Shown: in pieces, positions 44,492 through 53,101 of the stretch
Layout: each line of letters begins with the position of its first letter
How positions within the stretch are numbered: the stretch's first letter is position 1
Source of the DNA: Desulfosporosinus meridiei DSM 13257
GTDB lineage: Bacteria; Bacillota; Desulfitobacteriia; Desulfitobacteriales; Desulfitobacteriaceae
Assembly (NCBI RefSeq): GCF_000231385.2
Contig: NC_018515.1
Coordinates: 4,174,501-4,238,500, forward strand
Reading direction: 5' to 3'
DNA: 64,000 nt
Made by a program: the position numbers and the translations under genes
Notes under the pieces: generated by a model
What the model was told of the DNA's origin: nothing
What the model saw: the letters and a program-made list of their open reading frames with translations, nothing else
The model's database searches: none

Positions 44492-45439
44492 TTACTTCAA
44501 CAACCCTTTACTCTTTAAGAACGTCGAAGAAACTTCTTCAATAGACTTCTTGTCAACATCGGCCTGCATGTTTAATTCAGTAATTGTCTTAGTGTCCAGC
44601 AAAGCGCTTAATTTCTTGAGATCAGCAGCCAAAGTTGGGTACTTATCGACAATCTCTTGACGAACGACAGGGGCAGCATTGTAAACAGGGAAGGCACTTT
44701 TATCATCTTCCAGCATTACAAGCTTATCTGTAATAATTCTCGGCTCGGTGGTAAAGGCCAGCGCCAAATCACCCTTTTGAGCTTTAAGAGTATCATAGTT
44801 TAAGCCCATAGCAACGTTAACAAAATCCCCTTTAGGCATTTTAAAATCATAGACTTTTTCAAAAGAAGGCAGACCATCCGCTCTTCCTTCCCACTCCGGG
44901 AAACCAACAAATTTTAAGCTTTCACCCTTCTTCACTTGGGCTACATAGTCAGAAACAGTTTTAAGCTTATATTTTTCGGCAATCTCCGGACGAACTACGA
45001 TTCCATAAGTATCATTGAGGGGTGCATATTCCAGCCAAGCAATGCCGTTCTTAGCATCCCATTCTTTAATCAATTTATAGCTTTCAGCAGCATCAAACAC
45101 CGGCTCATGTTCCATTAAATTCATAACCCCGGTACCGGTGTATTCCCAATAAAGGTCGATTTGTCCTGAGGTTAAAGCAGGCCTGATTACAGCCAATTCA
45201 CCTAAACCCATTTTGTTTTCAACCGGGTACCCTAATCCTTCCAAATATTGAAGACTCATAGTCCCCAAAAGTGCTGCTTCAGTAAAAGTCTTAGACGAAA
45301 TCTTAATGGTCGGCCCCTCTTTTTTTGTGTTTTCCGGAGCAGATCCCGTGGCAGGTGCCTTAGCTCCGCAGCCAAATACTCCTCCTAAAGCTAATGTAAG
45401 GGACAAAGCTGCAACGAGAAATAATGATCGTTTCTTCAT
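44492..45439 (-). CDS. Glycine betaine/choline-type ABC transporter substrate-binding lipoprotein
   Basis: 315 aa from the ATG at 45439. Lipobox LGGVFGC, then an OpuAC/OpuCC-type domain: IKISSKTFTEAALLGTMSLQ, IDLYWEYTGTGVMNLMEHEP, LNYDTLKAQKGDLALAFTTE. This is the type II fold for quaternary amines (ProX/OpuBC/OsmF). Last gene of the transporter operon, behind its permease. Together with the MttB-type genes it probably brings in the methylated substrate rather than only an osmolyte. Ligand not certain. Confidence 0.9.
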   Translation of the reverse strand: MKKRSLFLVAALSLTLALGGVFGCGAKAPATGSAPENTKKEGPTIKISSKTFTEAALLGTMSLQYLEGLGYPVENKMGLGELAVIRPALTSGQIDLYWEYTGTGVMNLMEHEPVFDAAESYKLIKEWDAKNGIAWLEYAPLNDTYGIVVRPEIAEKYKLKTVSDYVAQVKKGESLKFVGFPEWEGRADGLPSFEKVYDFKMPKGDFVNVAMGLNYDTLKAQKGDLALAFTTEPRIITDKLVMLEDDKSAFPVYNAAPVVRQEIVDKYPTLAADLKKLSALLDTKTITELNMQADVDKKSIEEVSSTFLKSKGLLK

Positions 45440-45718
45440 GTACATACCCCTTCCTTTAATAGATTGTTCTAATTATACATCTTTTCACAATATTACCATA
45501 GAATTTTTTTAGTCCTTAACCCCTCCTTTTTTATGCCCTTTTAGGGAACCGTCCTTAATTCCCTCAAGCGCCATTGCATGAAGATGATAAACAACCCCCA
45601 AAAGCTCCAATATCATTTCCAACTCCCGTCAAAATAGTCCAACAAAATTTCTGGCTCGGAGACGGAGAGGAATTGCCTTAAAATATGCACATCCGACAGC
45701 TGAATCTCTCTAATTTAT

Positions 45719-46363
45719 CTACTCAACCCTCATCCCAGGAGGAGTGATTCGATATTCCAGGTAATTAATCATCCTATCTAAAAAGATAGCCATCAAAGCC
45801 CCCAGACCCGCTCCAACCAGTAAGTATTCCGGTCGGAAGAGAGAAAGGCCGCCCATAATAAGATTACCCAGGCCACCCGCACCGATCAGAGAAGCTAAGG
45901 TACCAATACTAACCACATAAACAGTCGCAGTCCGGATACCACTTAAAATAATCGGGATAGCCAACGGCAGCTCTACTTCCCACAGAATTCTTCGCTGAGA
46001 CATTCCCATCCCGCTGGCGGCTTCCTTCACATCTGAGCTAACCCCCAACAGACCGGCAATGGTATTCCTAACAATAGGCAAAAGGCTCTGAAATAAAAGG
46101 GCCACGATAGCAGGCTTCATGCCCAAACCCAGGATCGGCAGGGCCAAGGCAATAACCGCAATCCCGGGAACAGCTTGCAATAGGTTAAGTATATTAAGGG
46201 TAACAAGTCCAAACTTCTTATATTTCGGACGGCTAAGAAAGACTCCGAGGGGTACAGAAATCAGGATTGCAATGGTTATGGTGATAACAACAATCATGGA
46301 ATGCTCTAACAAAGCCTCGGGAGCCTTCTCAAAAAGAGCAAACCTGAAATTCTCCCAGCGCAT
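45719..46363 (-). CDS. Quaternary amine ABC transporter permease (second)
   Basis: 214 aa with five to six membrane segments and the EAA-type loop EAASGMGMSQRRILWEVELP. OpuBB/OpuCB/YehW family (IVVITITIAILISVPLGVFL at the start). GAGGGTGAG lies before the ATG, which follows the ATPase stop without a gap. Two different permeases (this and 47541) flank the ATPase, the usual four-gene OpuB/OpuC plan. Confidence 0.9.
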   Translation of the reverse strand: MRWENFRFALFEKAPEALLEHSMIVVITITIAILISVPLGVFLSRPKYKKFGLVTLNILNLLQAVPGIAVIALALPILGLGMKPAIVALLFQSLLPIVRNTIAGLLGVSSDVKEAASGMGMSQRRILWEVELPLAIPIILSGIRTATVYVVSIGTLASLIGAGGLGNLIMGGLSLFRPEYLLVGAGLGALMAIFLDRMINYLEYRITPPGMRVE

Positions 46364-47479
46364 TTACTCACCCTCTTTCCTGTACACATGCTTCCTAATT
46401 CCTTGGAAAGAGAGCACTCCGCAGAGTTCCTCACCCTTTAGAACTCCCAGATAATCCGCATCATATTCCAGCAGCAGAGAGAGTGCATCCGGGAAGGGAG
46501 TGGTGGTTTGAACAAAGGCGTTTGACCTGCGCCGGGCTCGTTTCCGCAATCCTTCGATATCCATCCCAAACTCTTTGACATCCACAGCCGAGATTTGACC
46601 ACAAGTTTTGCCGGCCTCATTGACGAGGAAAGCCACCTCCGCTCCGGTATCCTTCATCTTCTGAGCGACATTCTGCAACTCATCTTCCCTAAGCAAACAT
46701 TTAACGGGCTGCATTGCATCCTCAGCCAGATACAAATTCAACTTTTTAACAACCCGGTCCCGCCCAATGAAGTCTTCCACAAACTCATTAATGGGATTAG
46801 TTAAGATCTCTTCCGGAGTTCCAAACTGTACTAATTGCCCCGCATTGAAAATAGCGATCCTATCCCCCATTTTAATGGCTTCATTAATGTCGTGGGTCAC
46901 AAAAACAATCGTCTTTTTAATTTCTTTCTGGAGTCGCAGCAACTCATCCTGCAAATGAGTTCGGGCAATGGGATCAACTGCTCCGAAAGGTTCGTCCATA
47001 AGCATAATGGGGGGATCGACAGCCATGGCCCTGGCAACCCCTACTCTCTGCATTTGCCCGCCACTAAGTTGAGATGGATACTTGCCCCTGGTCTTTTCCA
47101 AGTCAAGCCCCATCATAACAATCAGTTCATCAACCCGTTGCTTGATTTTCTCCTTCGGCCATTTATAGAGCCGAGGTACAATGGCAATATTCTCGGCTAT
47201 CGTCCGGTGAGGCAAAAGACCTATTTGTTGGATAACATAGCCAATGCCCATCCGCAGCTGATCCGGATTCGTAGTGGTAACATCCTGTCCATCGATTTTC
47301 ACAACCCCGGAAGTCGGCTCAATCATCCGGTTAATCATGCGCAAAATCGTACTCTTGCCACAGCCGGATGGTCCAACTAAAACACAAATTTCTCCTTTTG
47401 GAATTGACAAATATAGTTTATCCACTGCTGGCATTGCTTGACCTGGGTACTGCTTCGTAATCTGCTCTAGTTGAATCAT
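46364..47479 (-). CDS. Quaternary amine ABC transporter ATP-binding protein with CBS domains
   Basis: 371 aa. Walker A GPSGCGKSTILRMI, signature LSGGQMQRVGVARAM, Walker B PPIMLMDEPFGAVDP. The C-terminal part (about 250-371) holds a pair of CBS repeats, as in OpuCA/OpuAA, which sense ionic strength or nucleotides in relatives. AGAGGAGG before the ATG. It is the ATPase of the operon 48197-44492. Confidence 0.93.
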   Translation of the reverse strand: MIQLEQITKQYPGQAMPAVDKLYLSIPKGEICVLVGPSGCGKSTILRMINRMIEPTSGVVKIDGQDVTTTNPDQLRMGIGYVIQQIGLLPHRTIAENIAIVPRLYKWPKEKIKQRVDELIVMMGLDLEKTRGKYPSQLSGGQMQRVGVARAMAVDPPIMLMDEPFGAVDPIARTHLQDELLRLQKEIKKTIVFVTHDINEAIKMGDRIAIFNAGQLVQFGTPEEILTNPINEFVEDFIGRDRVVKKLNLYLAEDAMQPVKCLLREDELQNVAQKMKDTGAEVAFLVNEAGKTCGQISAVDVKEFGMDIEGLRKRARRRSNAFVQTTTPFPDALSLLLEYDADYLGVLKGEELCGVLSFQGIRKHVYRKEGE

Positions 47480-47540
47480 CAGAATCCTCCTCTGTAAAAC
47501 TCTACCCCGTCCTCTATTAGACCTACCATCCTGATGAGGG

Positions 47541-48197
47541 TTAGCGACTCACTCGTAATCCTTTGGGAACAATCCTTTTCTCAATCATTCCAAGAATAGT
47601 ATCTAAACCGATGGCAATTACAGAAATAATCAGGGCACCGGTGACCATCATCGGTGTATTAGAACGAACAAGGCCTTCCTGAATAAATCGCCCTAAATTC
47701 CGCTCTCCAATATAGGTGGCTATTGCAGCGATACCGGTAGTCATGACCACGGTTATTCGAAAACCGGCAAAGATAATCGGCATACCTAAAGGCACAAGAA
47801 TTTCTACGAGAATTCTCTTGGTACTCATTCCCATTCCCCTGGCCGCTTCTATCACATTGCGATCAACATTTTTCACCCCGTCATAGACACTGCGAATCAA
47901 AGGCATCATTGCGTAGAGAACTAAAGCCAGCAAGGCAGACTTTCGGCCGAGACCAAACATTGGGATTGTGACCAAAATCGCAAACATCGACAAACTGGGA
48001 ATACAAAATATCGTATTAGCTAACGCTAAAACTCGCGCTGCCCACTTATCACTTTTGGTTAACAAAAGACCAACAGGCACCCAGATCAGCAAAGAAATCC
48101 CCACAGCCAGCAACACCAGGGTAAAATGATTTTCGGAGTATTCCATAATAGTCTTAGTATTCTTCACCAGAAAACTTACAAAATCCGTTAAGGTCAT
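47541..48197 (-). CDS. Quaternary amine ABC transporter permease (first)
   Basis: 218 aa, six hydrophobic segments, EAA loop EAARGMGMSTKRILVEILVP, opening ENHFTLVLLAVGISLLIWVP as in OpuCB/YehY. First gene of the operon, about 148 bases behind a -24/-12 promoter. GAGGTGATGGCGA before the ATG. It pairs with the permease at 45719. Confidence 0.9.
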   Translation of the reverse strand: MTLTDFVSFLVKNTKTIMEYSENHFTLVLLAVGISLLIWVPVGLLLTKSDKWAARVLALANTIFCIPSLSMFAILVTIPMFGLGRKSALLALVLYAMMPLIRSVYDGVKNVDRNVIEAARGMGMSTKRILVEILVPLGMPIIFAGFRITVVMTTGIAAIATYIGERNLGRFIQEGLVRSNTPMMVTGALIISVIAIGLDTILGMIEKRIVPKGLRVSR

Positions 48198-48353
48198 TCG
48201 CCATCACCTCACTTTCTTTCATTAATATACGAGAGAAATTAAGACATGCACTAAGATCCTTTAAAAATCTCTAAACTAAAATAATCATCTACCCCTGAAA
48301 AAATGCTCCAAAAAGTTATGTATTAAGGAGATATGTTCTCTAACCTAATCTCT

Positions 48354-48371
48354 AATGCAAGAATCGTTCCT
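48354..48371 (-). promoter_or_regulatory. Sigma-54 (-24/-12) promoter of the transporter operon
   Basis: AGGAACGATTCTTGCAT on the minus strand: GG and GC exactly 10 bases apart, -12 box TTGCA perfect, -24 box AGGAAC against TGGCAC. It is 157 bases before the first permease ATG and just behind the activator gene. Confidence 0.65.
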
Positions 48372-48531
48372 AATTTCTGATAATTATATGTATACTTTCC
48401 TTTTTGCACCTGGGGGACTTCAAAATTCTACTGCGGGCGGGCCTTCTTTATCAATTCTCAAGTTTTGATACTCAGCTTTAGTTTGAAGCAGTTCACTCGG
48501 CTATAAGTAATAGTCTATGTAGTATCCGTGA

Positions 48532-48553
48532 CGTAACCAAAGTCCACGTTACG
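48532..48553. promoter_or_regulatory. Inverted repeat, candidate activator binding site
   Basis: CGTAAC, 10 bases, GTTACG. The distance from the -24/-12 promoter suits an enhancer site for the neighbouring AAA+ activator. Inferred from position and symmetry only. Confidence 0.4.
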
Positions 48554-48653
48554 CTTTAGAAACTAGACCCCGGCGCATAGAATATTTGCAAAAGCATCCG
48601 TCCTATTGCCGCCGTGAGCCCTCCAAAGGCAAGTGCCAACATTTCTTGCCCGC

Positions 48654-50066
48654 CTAAAAATTTTGCACATCAAGTTTTCTAATCCGGTATTGAAGATTTT
48701 GACGGGCAATTCCTATAGACTCCGCAGCCCTGGTAATATTTCCGTCATGGCTTTTCAAGGCATCTCGAATCACTTGCTTTTCTACTTCTCTCAGTACATG
48801 AGCCAAAGTATTAGATCCTTTTTTGTAGTATTCAGGGAAGGTTCCATCCTGACTGACAAATTTTGCTCTCAGATAGTGGGGCAAGTGATCGACGGTAATA
48901 ACCTTTCGGCCATCTAACATATTCATGGCGCTTTCAATAATATGTTCTAATTCCCGAACATTCCCGGGCCACTGGTAGCGAAGAAAAATATCCTTTAAGA
49001 CGGCATCAATTTGAACTTGACCAAAGCCGTAGATCTTTTGATAACGATTGAGGAAGGAATGAATCAGGGCCTCTACGTCTTCTTTTCTATCTTTTAAGGG
49101 CGGGATAAAGAGAGTCATCACGGCTAAACGATAGAAAAGATCTTTACGCAAACTGCCATTGTTCACTGATTCCCAGGGATCCACATTCGTAGAACTAATC
49201 ACCCGACAGCGAACCGGAATTTCCATAGTCCCACCGACTCGTCTGACCATTCTTTCCTGCACAACCCGAAGAATCTTGGCTTGTAAATTAATACTCATGC
49301 AATTCAGCTCATCCAGAAACAAAGTGCCATTTCCCGCTTGCTGAAACAATCCTTTTGATTCTACGGCACCGGTAAAAGCCCCTTTGGTTGTGCCAAAAAG
49401 TATACTCTCTAAAAGGGTTTCCGGAATTGCCGCACAATTAATTGCTACAAAAGGCTCATGCTTGCGAGGGCTGTGATTGTGAATCGCTTGAACCAACAGC
49501 TCTTTGCCAGTTCCCGTCTCACCAAACACTAAAATAAATCCATCCGCCAAGGCAGCCTTTTTAGCAGAGGCAACCAGATCCTTCATGGCAGAACTGGCGT
49601 AAACAATGGAATCAAAGGTGTAGCGAGTTCCATTATTACCCCGGGGTTCTTGACCTTCAAATCCAATCTGGTCATGCAATTGCATTGTCTTAGTTAAGAG
49701 TTCTTTAAATTTACTGATATCCTTACACACGGAATAGACTGCAATTACCTGATCATCTTCCAGCACAGGAAAGGTACTGGCCACAATAGTGACCTCTTTC
49801 CCCTTATTCGTAAAATAAGTCTTATGCTTCTCAAGAACCGGCTCCTTAGTTAAAACCACACTTAGGTGTTCACTGCTTTCCACGGTAACAGCATCATAGA
49901 CTTCATTCAAATACCTTCCGACAACTTGTTCGGACAACAACTCTTCTAACTTTGCCATTTCAGAATTGTAGAAGATTATCTGGCCATCAGGGTCGGTAAC
50001 AATAACCCCTTCGTCAATTGAATTAAAAAGCTGCCTAAAAACTTGATCCATAACAACACCAGGCAT
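48654..50066 (-). CDS. Sigma-54-dependent transcriptional activator (PAS-AAA+-Fis)
   Basis: 470 aa. PAS sensor about 8-125 (DEGVIVTDPDGQIIFYNSEM), AAA+ domain about 150-385 with Walker A GETGTGKE, the sigma-54 contact loop GAFTGA within TTKGAFTGAVESKG, Walker B FLDEL and the R-finger region FYRLAVMTLFIPPL, then a Fis-type helix-turn-helix (DGNITRAAESIGIARQNLQYR). AGGAGG before the ATG. It lies directly upstream of the transporter operon and near the mttB operon, both with -24/-12 promoters, so these are its likely targets. The PAS ligand is unknown. Confidence 0.93.
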   Translation of the reverse strand: MPGVVMDQVFRQLFNSIDEGVIVTDPDGQIIFYNSEMAKLEELLSEQVVGRYLNEVYDAVTVESSEHLSVVLTKEPVLEKHKTYFTNKGKEVTIVASTFPVLEDDQVIAVYSVCKDISKFKELLTKTMQLHDQIGFEGQEPRGNNGTRYTFDSIVYASSAMKDLVASAKKAALADGFILVFGETGTGKELLVQAIHNHSPRKHEPFVAINCAAIPETLLESILFGTTKGAFTGAVESKGLFQQAGNGTLFLDELNCMSINLQAKILRVVQERMVRRVGGTMEIPVRCRVISSTNVDPWESVNNGSLRKDLFYRLAVMTLFIPPLKDRKEDVEALIHSFLNRYQKIYGFGQVQIDAVLKDIFLRYQWPGNVRELEHIIESAMNMLDGRKVITVDHLPHYLRAKFVSQDGTFPEYYKKGSNTLAHVLREVEKQVIRDALKSHDGNITRAAESIGIARQNLQYRIRKLDVQNF

Positions 50067-50251
50067 TACTTACCTCCTAGTTATTATCCACCCTTCTTCT
50101 CGTTAATTCTCCAACCATCCACAATATCCTCTTTTCATTAAGCCATTATTCAGTATTCATGAGCTGTCAGGGAAGGCCTAAGAGGCGGGAATCTTCTCAC
50201 CCCAGGATGATCATCAAGTGATCCAGGGACGTAGCAGCCGTCATCTTATCT

Positions 50252-51130
50252 TTACGGCTGGTAGTCATCGGATAAATCAGCAAGAAGGTCGTAAACTAAG
50301 CCCCTAATGGCCTGGCGTTTATATTCCTGAGAAGCCCGGCCGGGAATCGCTTGATCCACGACACCTGTTAAGTAGTCGGCAATCTCTTCCGCACTCAGGG
50401 AATCCACCCTCCGGCCTTGCAACTCTCTCTCCAACCCTTCTATCCGAAAGGGAGTTGGCCCTAAAGCCCCCACAGCCCATCGTGAATTGAGAATTCTTTG
50501 CTCCTCAACATCACATTCCAGCAGAGCAGCCATATTTAAACGGGCTACAGACACAGCAGTTCGACTACCGATTTTCCCAAAGGCACTCTTAACTCCAGTC
50601 CTGCCCGGGGTTTGAACAATCGGAAAATCAATCTCCAGAATCAGCTCCTTCTCTTGAAGACCCTGAACCCCTCCTGACTGCAAGTGGGAAAAGGGAATTC
50701 TCCGCGAGCCCTTGGGCCCGGCGATACTAATCCAAGCCTCCAAAACCAGCAAAGCAGGCAAACTATCCGCCGCCGCTGCGGCATTAGCAATATTTCCCCC
50801 GATAGTGGCCCGGTTCCGAATTTGAGCAGACCCCACCTGAGAGGCTGCCTGACTTAGACATCTAGCCGCACTCCTAACCAGATCACTCTCACTGATTTGA
50901 GCAAAGGTTGTCCCGCTGCCAATCTTAATCCTGCCCTCAACTTCCTTAATGAAATTGAGTTCTGATATTAAAGAAAGATCCATTATCCAAGCAGGTTTAA
51001 GCTGACCGTTCTGAAGTTTAATCACCAGATCAGTGCCGCCGTTTAAAAAAAGCACGTTCTCATTAATTCCGGAAATCTTCTCAAGACTTTCGGCAACTGT
51101 TGTCGGACAAATAACCTCACATCTCGCCAT
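50252..51130 (-). CDS. Xanthine dehydrogenase/CO dehydrogenase-type FAD-binding subunit (solitary)
   Basis: 292 aa of the molybdopterin dehydrogenase FAD-binding family (XdhB/CoxM). FAD motifs: LFLNGGTDLVIKLQNG, KIGSGTTFAQI, GSAQIRNRATIGGNIANAAA. The C-terminal CODH_FAD_C region runs from about 185. GAGGAG before the ATG. The usual large molybdenum subunit and small 2Fe-2S subunit are not adjacent on either side, so it either works with partners elsewhere or is what remains of an operon. The last 25 bases of the gene recur exactly in the nif leader. Confidence 0.88.
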   Translation of the reverse strand: MARCEVICPTTVAESLEKISGINENVLFLNGGTDLVIKLQNGQLKPAWIMDLSLISELNFIKEVEGRIKIGSGTTFAQISESDLVRSAARCLSQAASQVGSAQIRNRATIGGNIANAAAAADSLPALLVLEAWISIAGPKGSRRIPFSHLQSGGVQGLQEKELILEIDFPIVQTPGRTGVKSAFGKIGSRTAVSVARLNMAALLECDVEEQRILNSRWAVGALGPTPFRIEGLERELQGRRVDSLSAEEIADYLTGVVDQAIPGRASQEYKRQAIRGLVYDLLADLSDDYQP

Positions 51131-51322
51131 CTAAAAACTCCTCTCCAGATAAACGCCAAGAGATGGTTTTTTGCATTAATTAGTCGGATACCGCTGCATG
51201 TCTTCAATTTATTCGATGGATGTACAATTATCCCCTCTTTTATATTGTAAGAAAGTTTTAACGGCCGGCATGGCTGCTCCGCTGAAAAAACCTGCCTGGG
51301 TAGACATTGGGTCTTCTTCTGT

Positions 51323-51350
51323 CTGGCTCTAAGGCGGAGCGCTTTTAGCT
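51323..51350. repeat. Repeat C, copy 2 (single end)
   Basis: CTGGCTCTAAGGCGGAGCGC followed by TTTTAGC, matching the ends of repeat C copy 1 at 30988-31189. Only one end is present. Confidence 0.45.
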
Positions 51351-51445
51351 ATCTTTGGCTTGGGTAATCGATATTACTAACCTTTAAATGAAAAACGCCA
51401 GCAAACTCCCCCTGATTGAAGGAGATTAGTGGATCAATTTAAAGA

Positions 51446-51463
51446 GGCTGCCCTAAGGCAGCC
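51446..51463 (-). terminator. Terminator behind yhbY
   Basis: GGCTGCC-TTAG-GGCAGCC stem followed on the minus strand by TCTTTAAATT. Short T-run. Confidence 0.55.
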
Positions 51464-51584
51464 CCCAATTTTAACTAATCCTAATAAATACACCCTAGTT
51501 CATACATTCCCAGCCATAGGAACCAGACGATTGCGATTACGTTTGCCTATCCTTACCTAAAGCCTCAGCCCAGCCAAGCCTGCC

Positions 51585-51878
51585 TTACTTAGGCAGCTCA
51601 ATCATCGGCTTATCCTTGGAAGGTCTATATAACAAGAAGTTGCGCCCAATGACTTGCACCAACTCAGACCCAGTCTGTTCAGCAAGTACTGCAGCAACAG
51701 CTTTGGGCTCCTCCAGGCAATTTTGCAAGACTCGTCCCTTGATCAACTCCCGAGCCTCAATGGTCTCATTAGTTTGGGTAACAACCGATTCGGTAATTCC
51801 GCTCTTTCCTACCTGAAGAATAGGCACCATTTCATTGCCCATAGCTCTTAAAAAACGTTTTTGCTTCCCTTTTAACAT
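51585..51878 (-). CDS. yhbY: YhbY-type CRM-domain ribosome assembly protein
   Basis: 97 aa with one CRM domain: GKQKRFLRAMGNEMVPILQV, GKSGITESVVTQTNETIEAR, ELIKGRVLQNCLEE and the end VIGRNFLLYRPSKD. It binds pre-50S particles. In relatives it lies between obg and nadD; here it keeps its place relative to obg but is 25 kb from nadD. AGGGGGAAG before the ATG. Confidence 0.93.
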   Translation of the reverse strand: MLKGKQKRFLRAMGNEMVPILQVGKSGITESVVTQTNETIEARELIKGRVLQNCLEEPKAVAAVLAEQTGSELVQVIGRNFLLYRPSKDKPMIELPK

Positions 51879-51901
51879 TTAAAAATCTTCCCCCTAATTT
51901 G

Positions 51902-53101
51902 TTACTCATATCTTAAGGCCGCCATCGGCTCTAGTTTAGCTGCTTTGAAGGCCGGATAAAATCCAAAAAACAATCCCACTCCAATGGAGAAAGACACTGC
52001 AAAGATAATCGCCCAGCCGGACAGCAGCGGTGGCCAGTTTAAAAGGTATGAAGCGATCAAGGCACTCCCTACCCCCAAAGCGATACCCATGATCCCCCCG
52101 ATTAGAGATAAAACAATGGCTTCTAACAAAAATTGCAGTAAAATATCTTTTTCTTTGGCTCCTACGGCTTTGCGCAATCCGATTTCTCGGGTACGCTCAG
52201 TCACAGAAACCAACATAATGTTCATAATTCCAATCCCTCCGACCAAGAGGGATATGCCGGCAACTAAACCAATAAAACTCGTTAGAATCCGCATAATTGT
52301 ATTGGCTGACTGAACCAGCTGCTGCATGTTAAAGGCCTCATACTGATTTGTGGTTCCATGCCGTACATTCAAGATACGCTTAGCGCTTTCAATAGTACTG
52401 GTCAAATCCGTTTCCCGGTATGTAGAACCTTCTAGTTGGTCAACTCGCTGAGACTGGAAGACATCAGACCAAGTCCCCCAGGGGATATAGGCATAGGCAT
52501 TCTGCGGGCCAACATTAAACTGGGCAAAGGAAGAGGTATCCTTAGCCAGGACGCCAATCACCCGACAAGGAACATTATGGACAATAACCTGTTGCCCCAA
52601 GGGATTTCCCGCTCCAAACAAATCCTCAGCTAAGGTCTGATCAATCACCACGACCCGCCGGTCAGCAGAAAACTCCTCTTCTGAGAGAAAACGTCCTCGG
52701 GCAATGTCCCGGTTGCGCAAATCCGCAAACTCGGGGGTCGTCCCCACAACCATGGCGGAAGAACGCTTTTGATTCACTTCTAATGACGCATATTCAATAC
52801 TGGCCGGCAGCAAAACTTTAACTTGGGGCAGAGCCCGTCTCAAGCTTTCTCCATCCTGCAGAGTTAAGATGCTCCCCGCATTCTGTCCGCTGTTACCCAC
52901 GGATTTACCATACAGCACAAAGAGATTAACTCCGCTTTTCTCCATTTCCTGCATGATGGCGGCTTTGCCTCCCATACCTATGGTAACAACAGCAATCACA
53001 GCGGCAATCCCAATAATAATCCCCAGCATGGTAAGTCCCGATCTCAGCTTATTGGTTCGCAGACTAAAAAGAGCTCCCCGCAGTCCTTCTAAAAGGCTCA
53101 T
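51902..53101 (-). CDS. MacB/FtsX-type ABC permease
   Basis: 399 aa: N-terminal membrane helix (TMLGIIIGIAAVIAVVTIGM), a periplasmic-type MacB core domain (about 50-270) and three C-terminal helices of the FtsX fold (SFIGLVAGISLLVGGIGIMN, LLEAIVLSLIGGIMGIALGV, WAIIFAVSFSIGVGLFFGFY). Unlike MacB it has no fused ATPase domain. Its ATG overlaps the adaptor stop by four bases. A separate ATPase gene is expected in such operons but is missing here. Confidence 0.88.
   Translation of the reverse strand: MSLLEGLRGALFSLRTNKLRSGLTMLGIIIGIAAVIAVVTIGMGGKAAIMQEMEKSGVNLFVLYGKSVGNSGQNAGSILTLQDGESLRRALPQVKVLLPASIEYASLEVNQKRSSAMVVGTTPEFADLRNRDIARGRFLSEEEFSADRRVVVIDQTLAEDLFGAGNPLGQQVIVHNVPCRVIGVLAKDTSSFAQFNVGPQNAYAYIPWGTWSDVFQSQRVDQLEGSTYRETDLTSTIESAKRILNVRHGTTNQYEAFNMQQLVQSANTIMRILTSFIGLVAGISLLVGGIGIMNIMLVSVTERTREIGLRKAVGAKEKDILLQFLLEAIVLSLIGGIMGIALGVGSALIASYLLNWPPLLSGWAIIFAVSFSIGVGLFFGFYPAFKAAKLEPMAALRYE

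Larger units (their letters stand above)
48198..48653. other. Control region between the sigma-54 activator and transporter operon
   Basis: 456 bp. It holds the -24/-12 promoter (48354-48371) and an inverted repeat CGTAAC-N10-GTTACG (48532-48553) placed about 170 bp upstream of it, a plausible activator site. A 28-codon hydrophobic open frame (minus strand, starting MLALAFGGLTAAIGRMLLQ) follows the activator stop by about a dozen bases. I cannot tell whether it is used. Confidence 0.55.
51131..51584. other. Gap between yhbY and the FAD subunit gene
   Basis: 454 bp with no gene. Contains repeat C copy 2 end (51323-51350) and the yhbY terminator (51446-51463). The rest is AT-rich with no recognised signal. 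Confidence 0.5.

Noticed and set aside
45520-45565. Further REP-like motif GGGACGGTTCC behind the substrate-binding protein start
   Set aside because: Only one short arm is present. Too little to call a repeat.
48400-48653. 28-codon hydrophobic frame after the sigma-54 activator gene
   Set aside because: It is short, has no clear ribosome site and no known family. Mentioned only in the gap entry.
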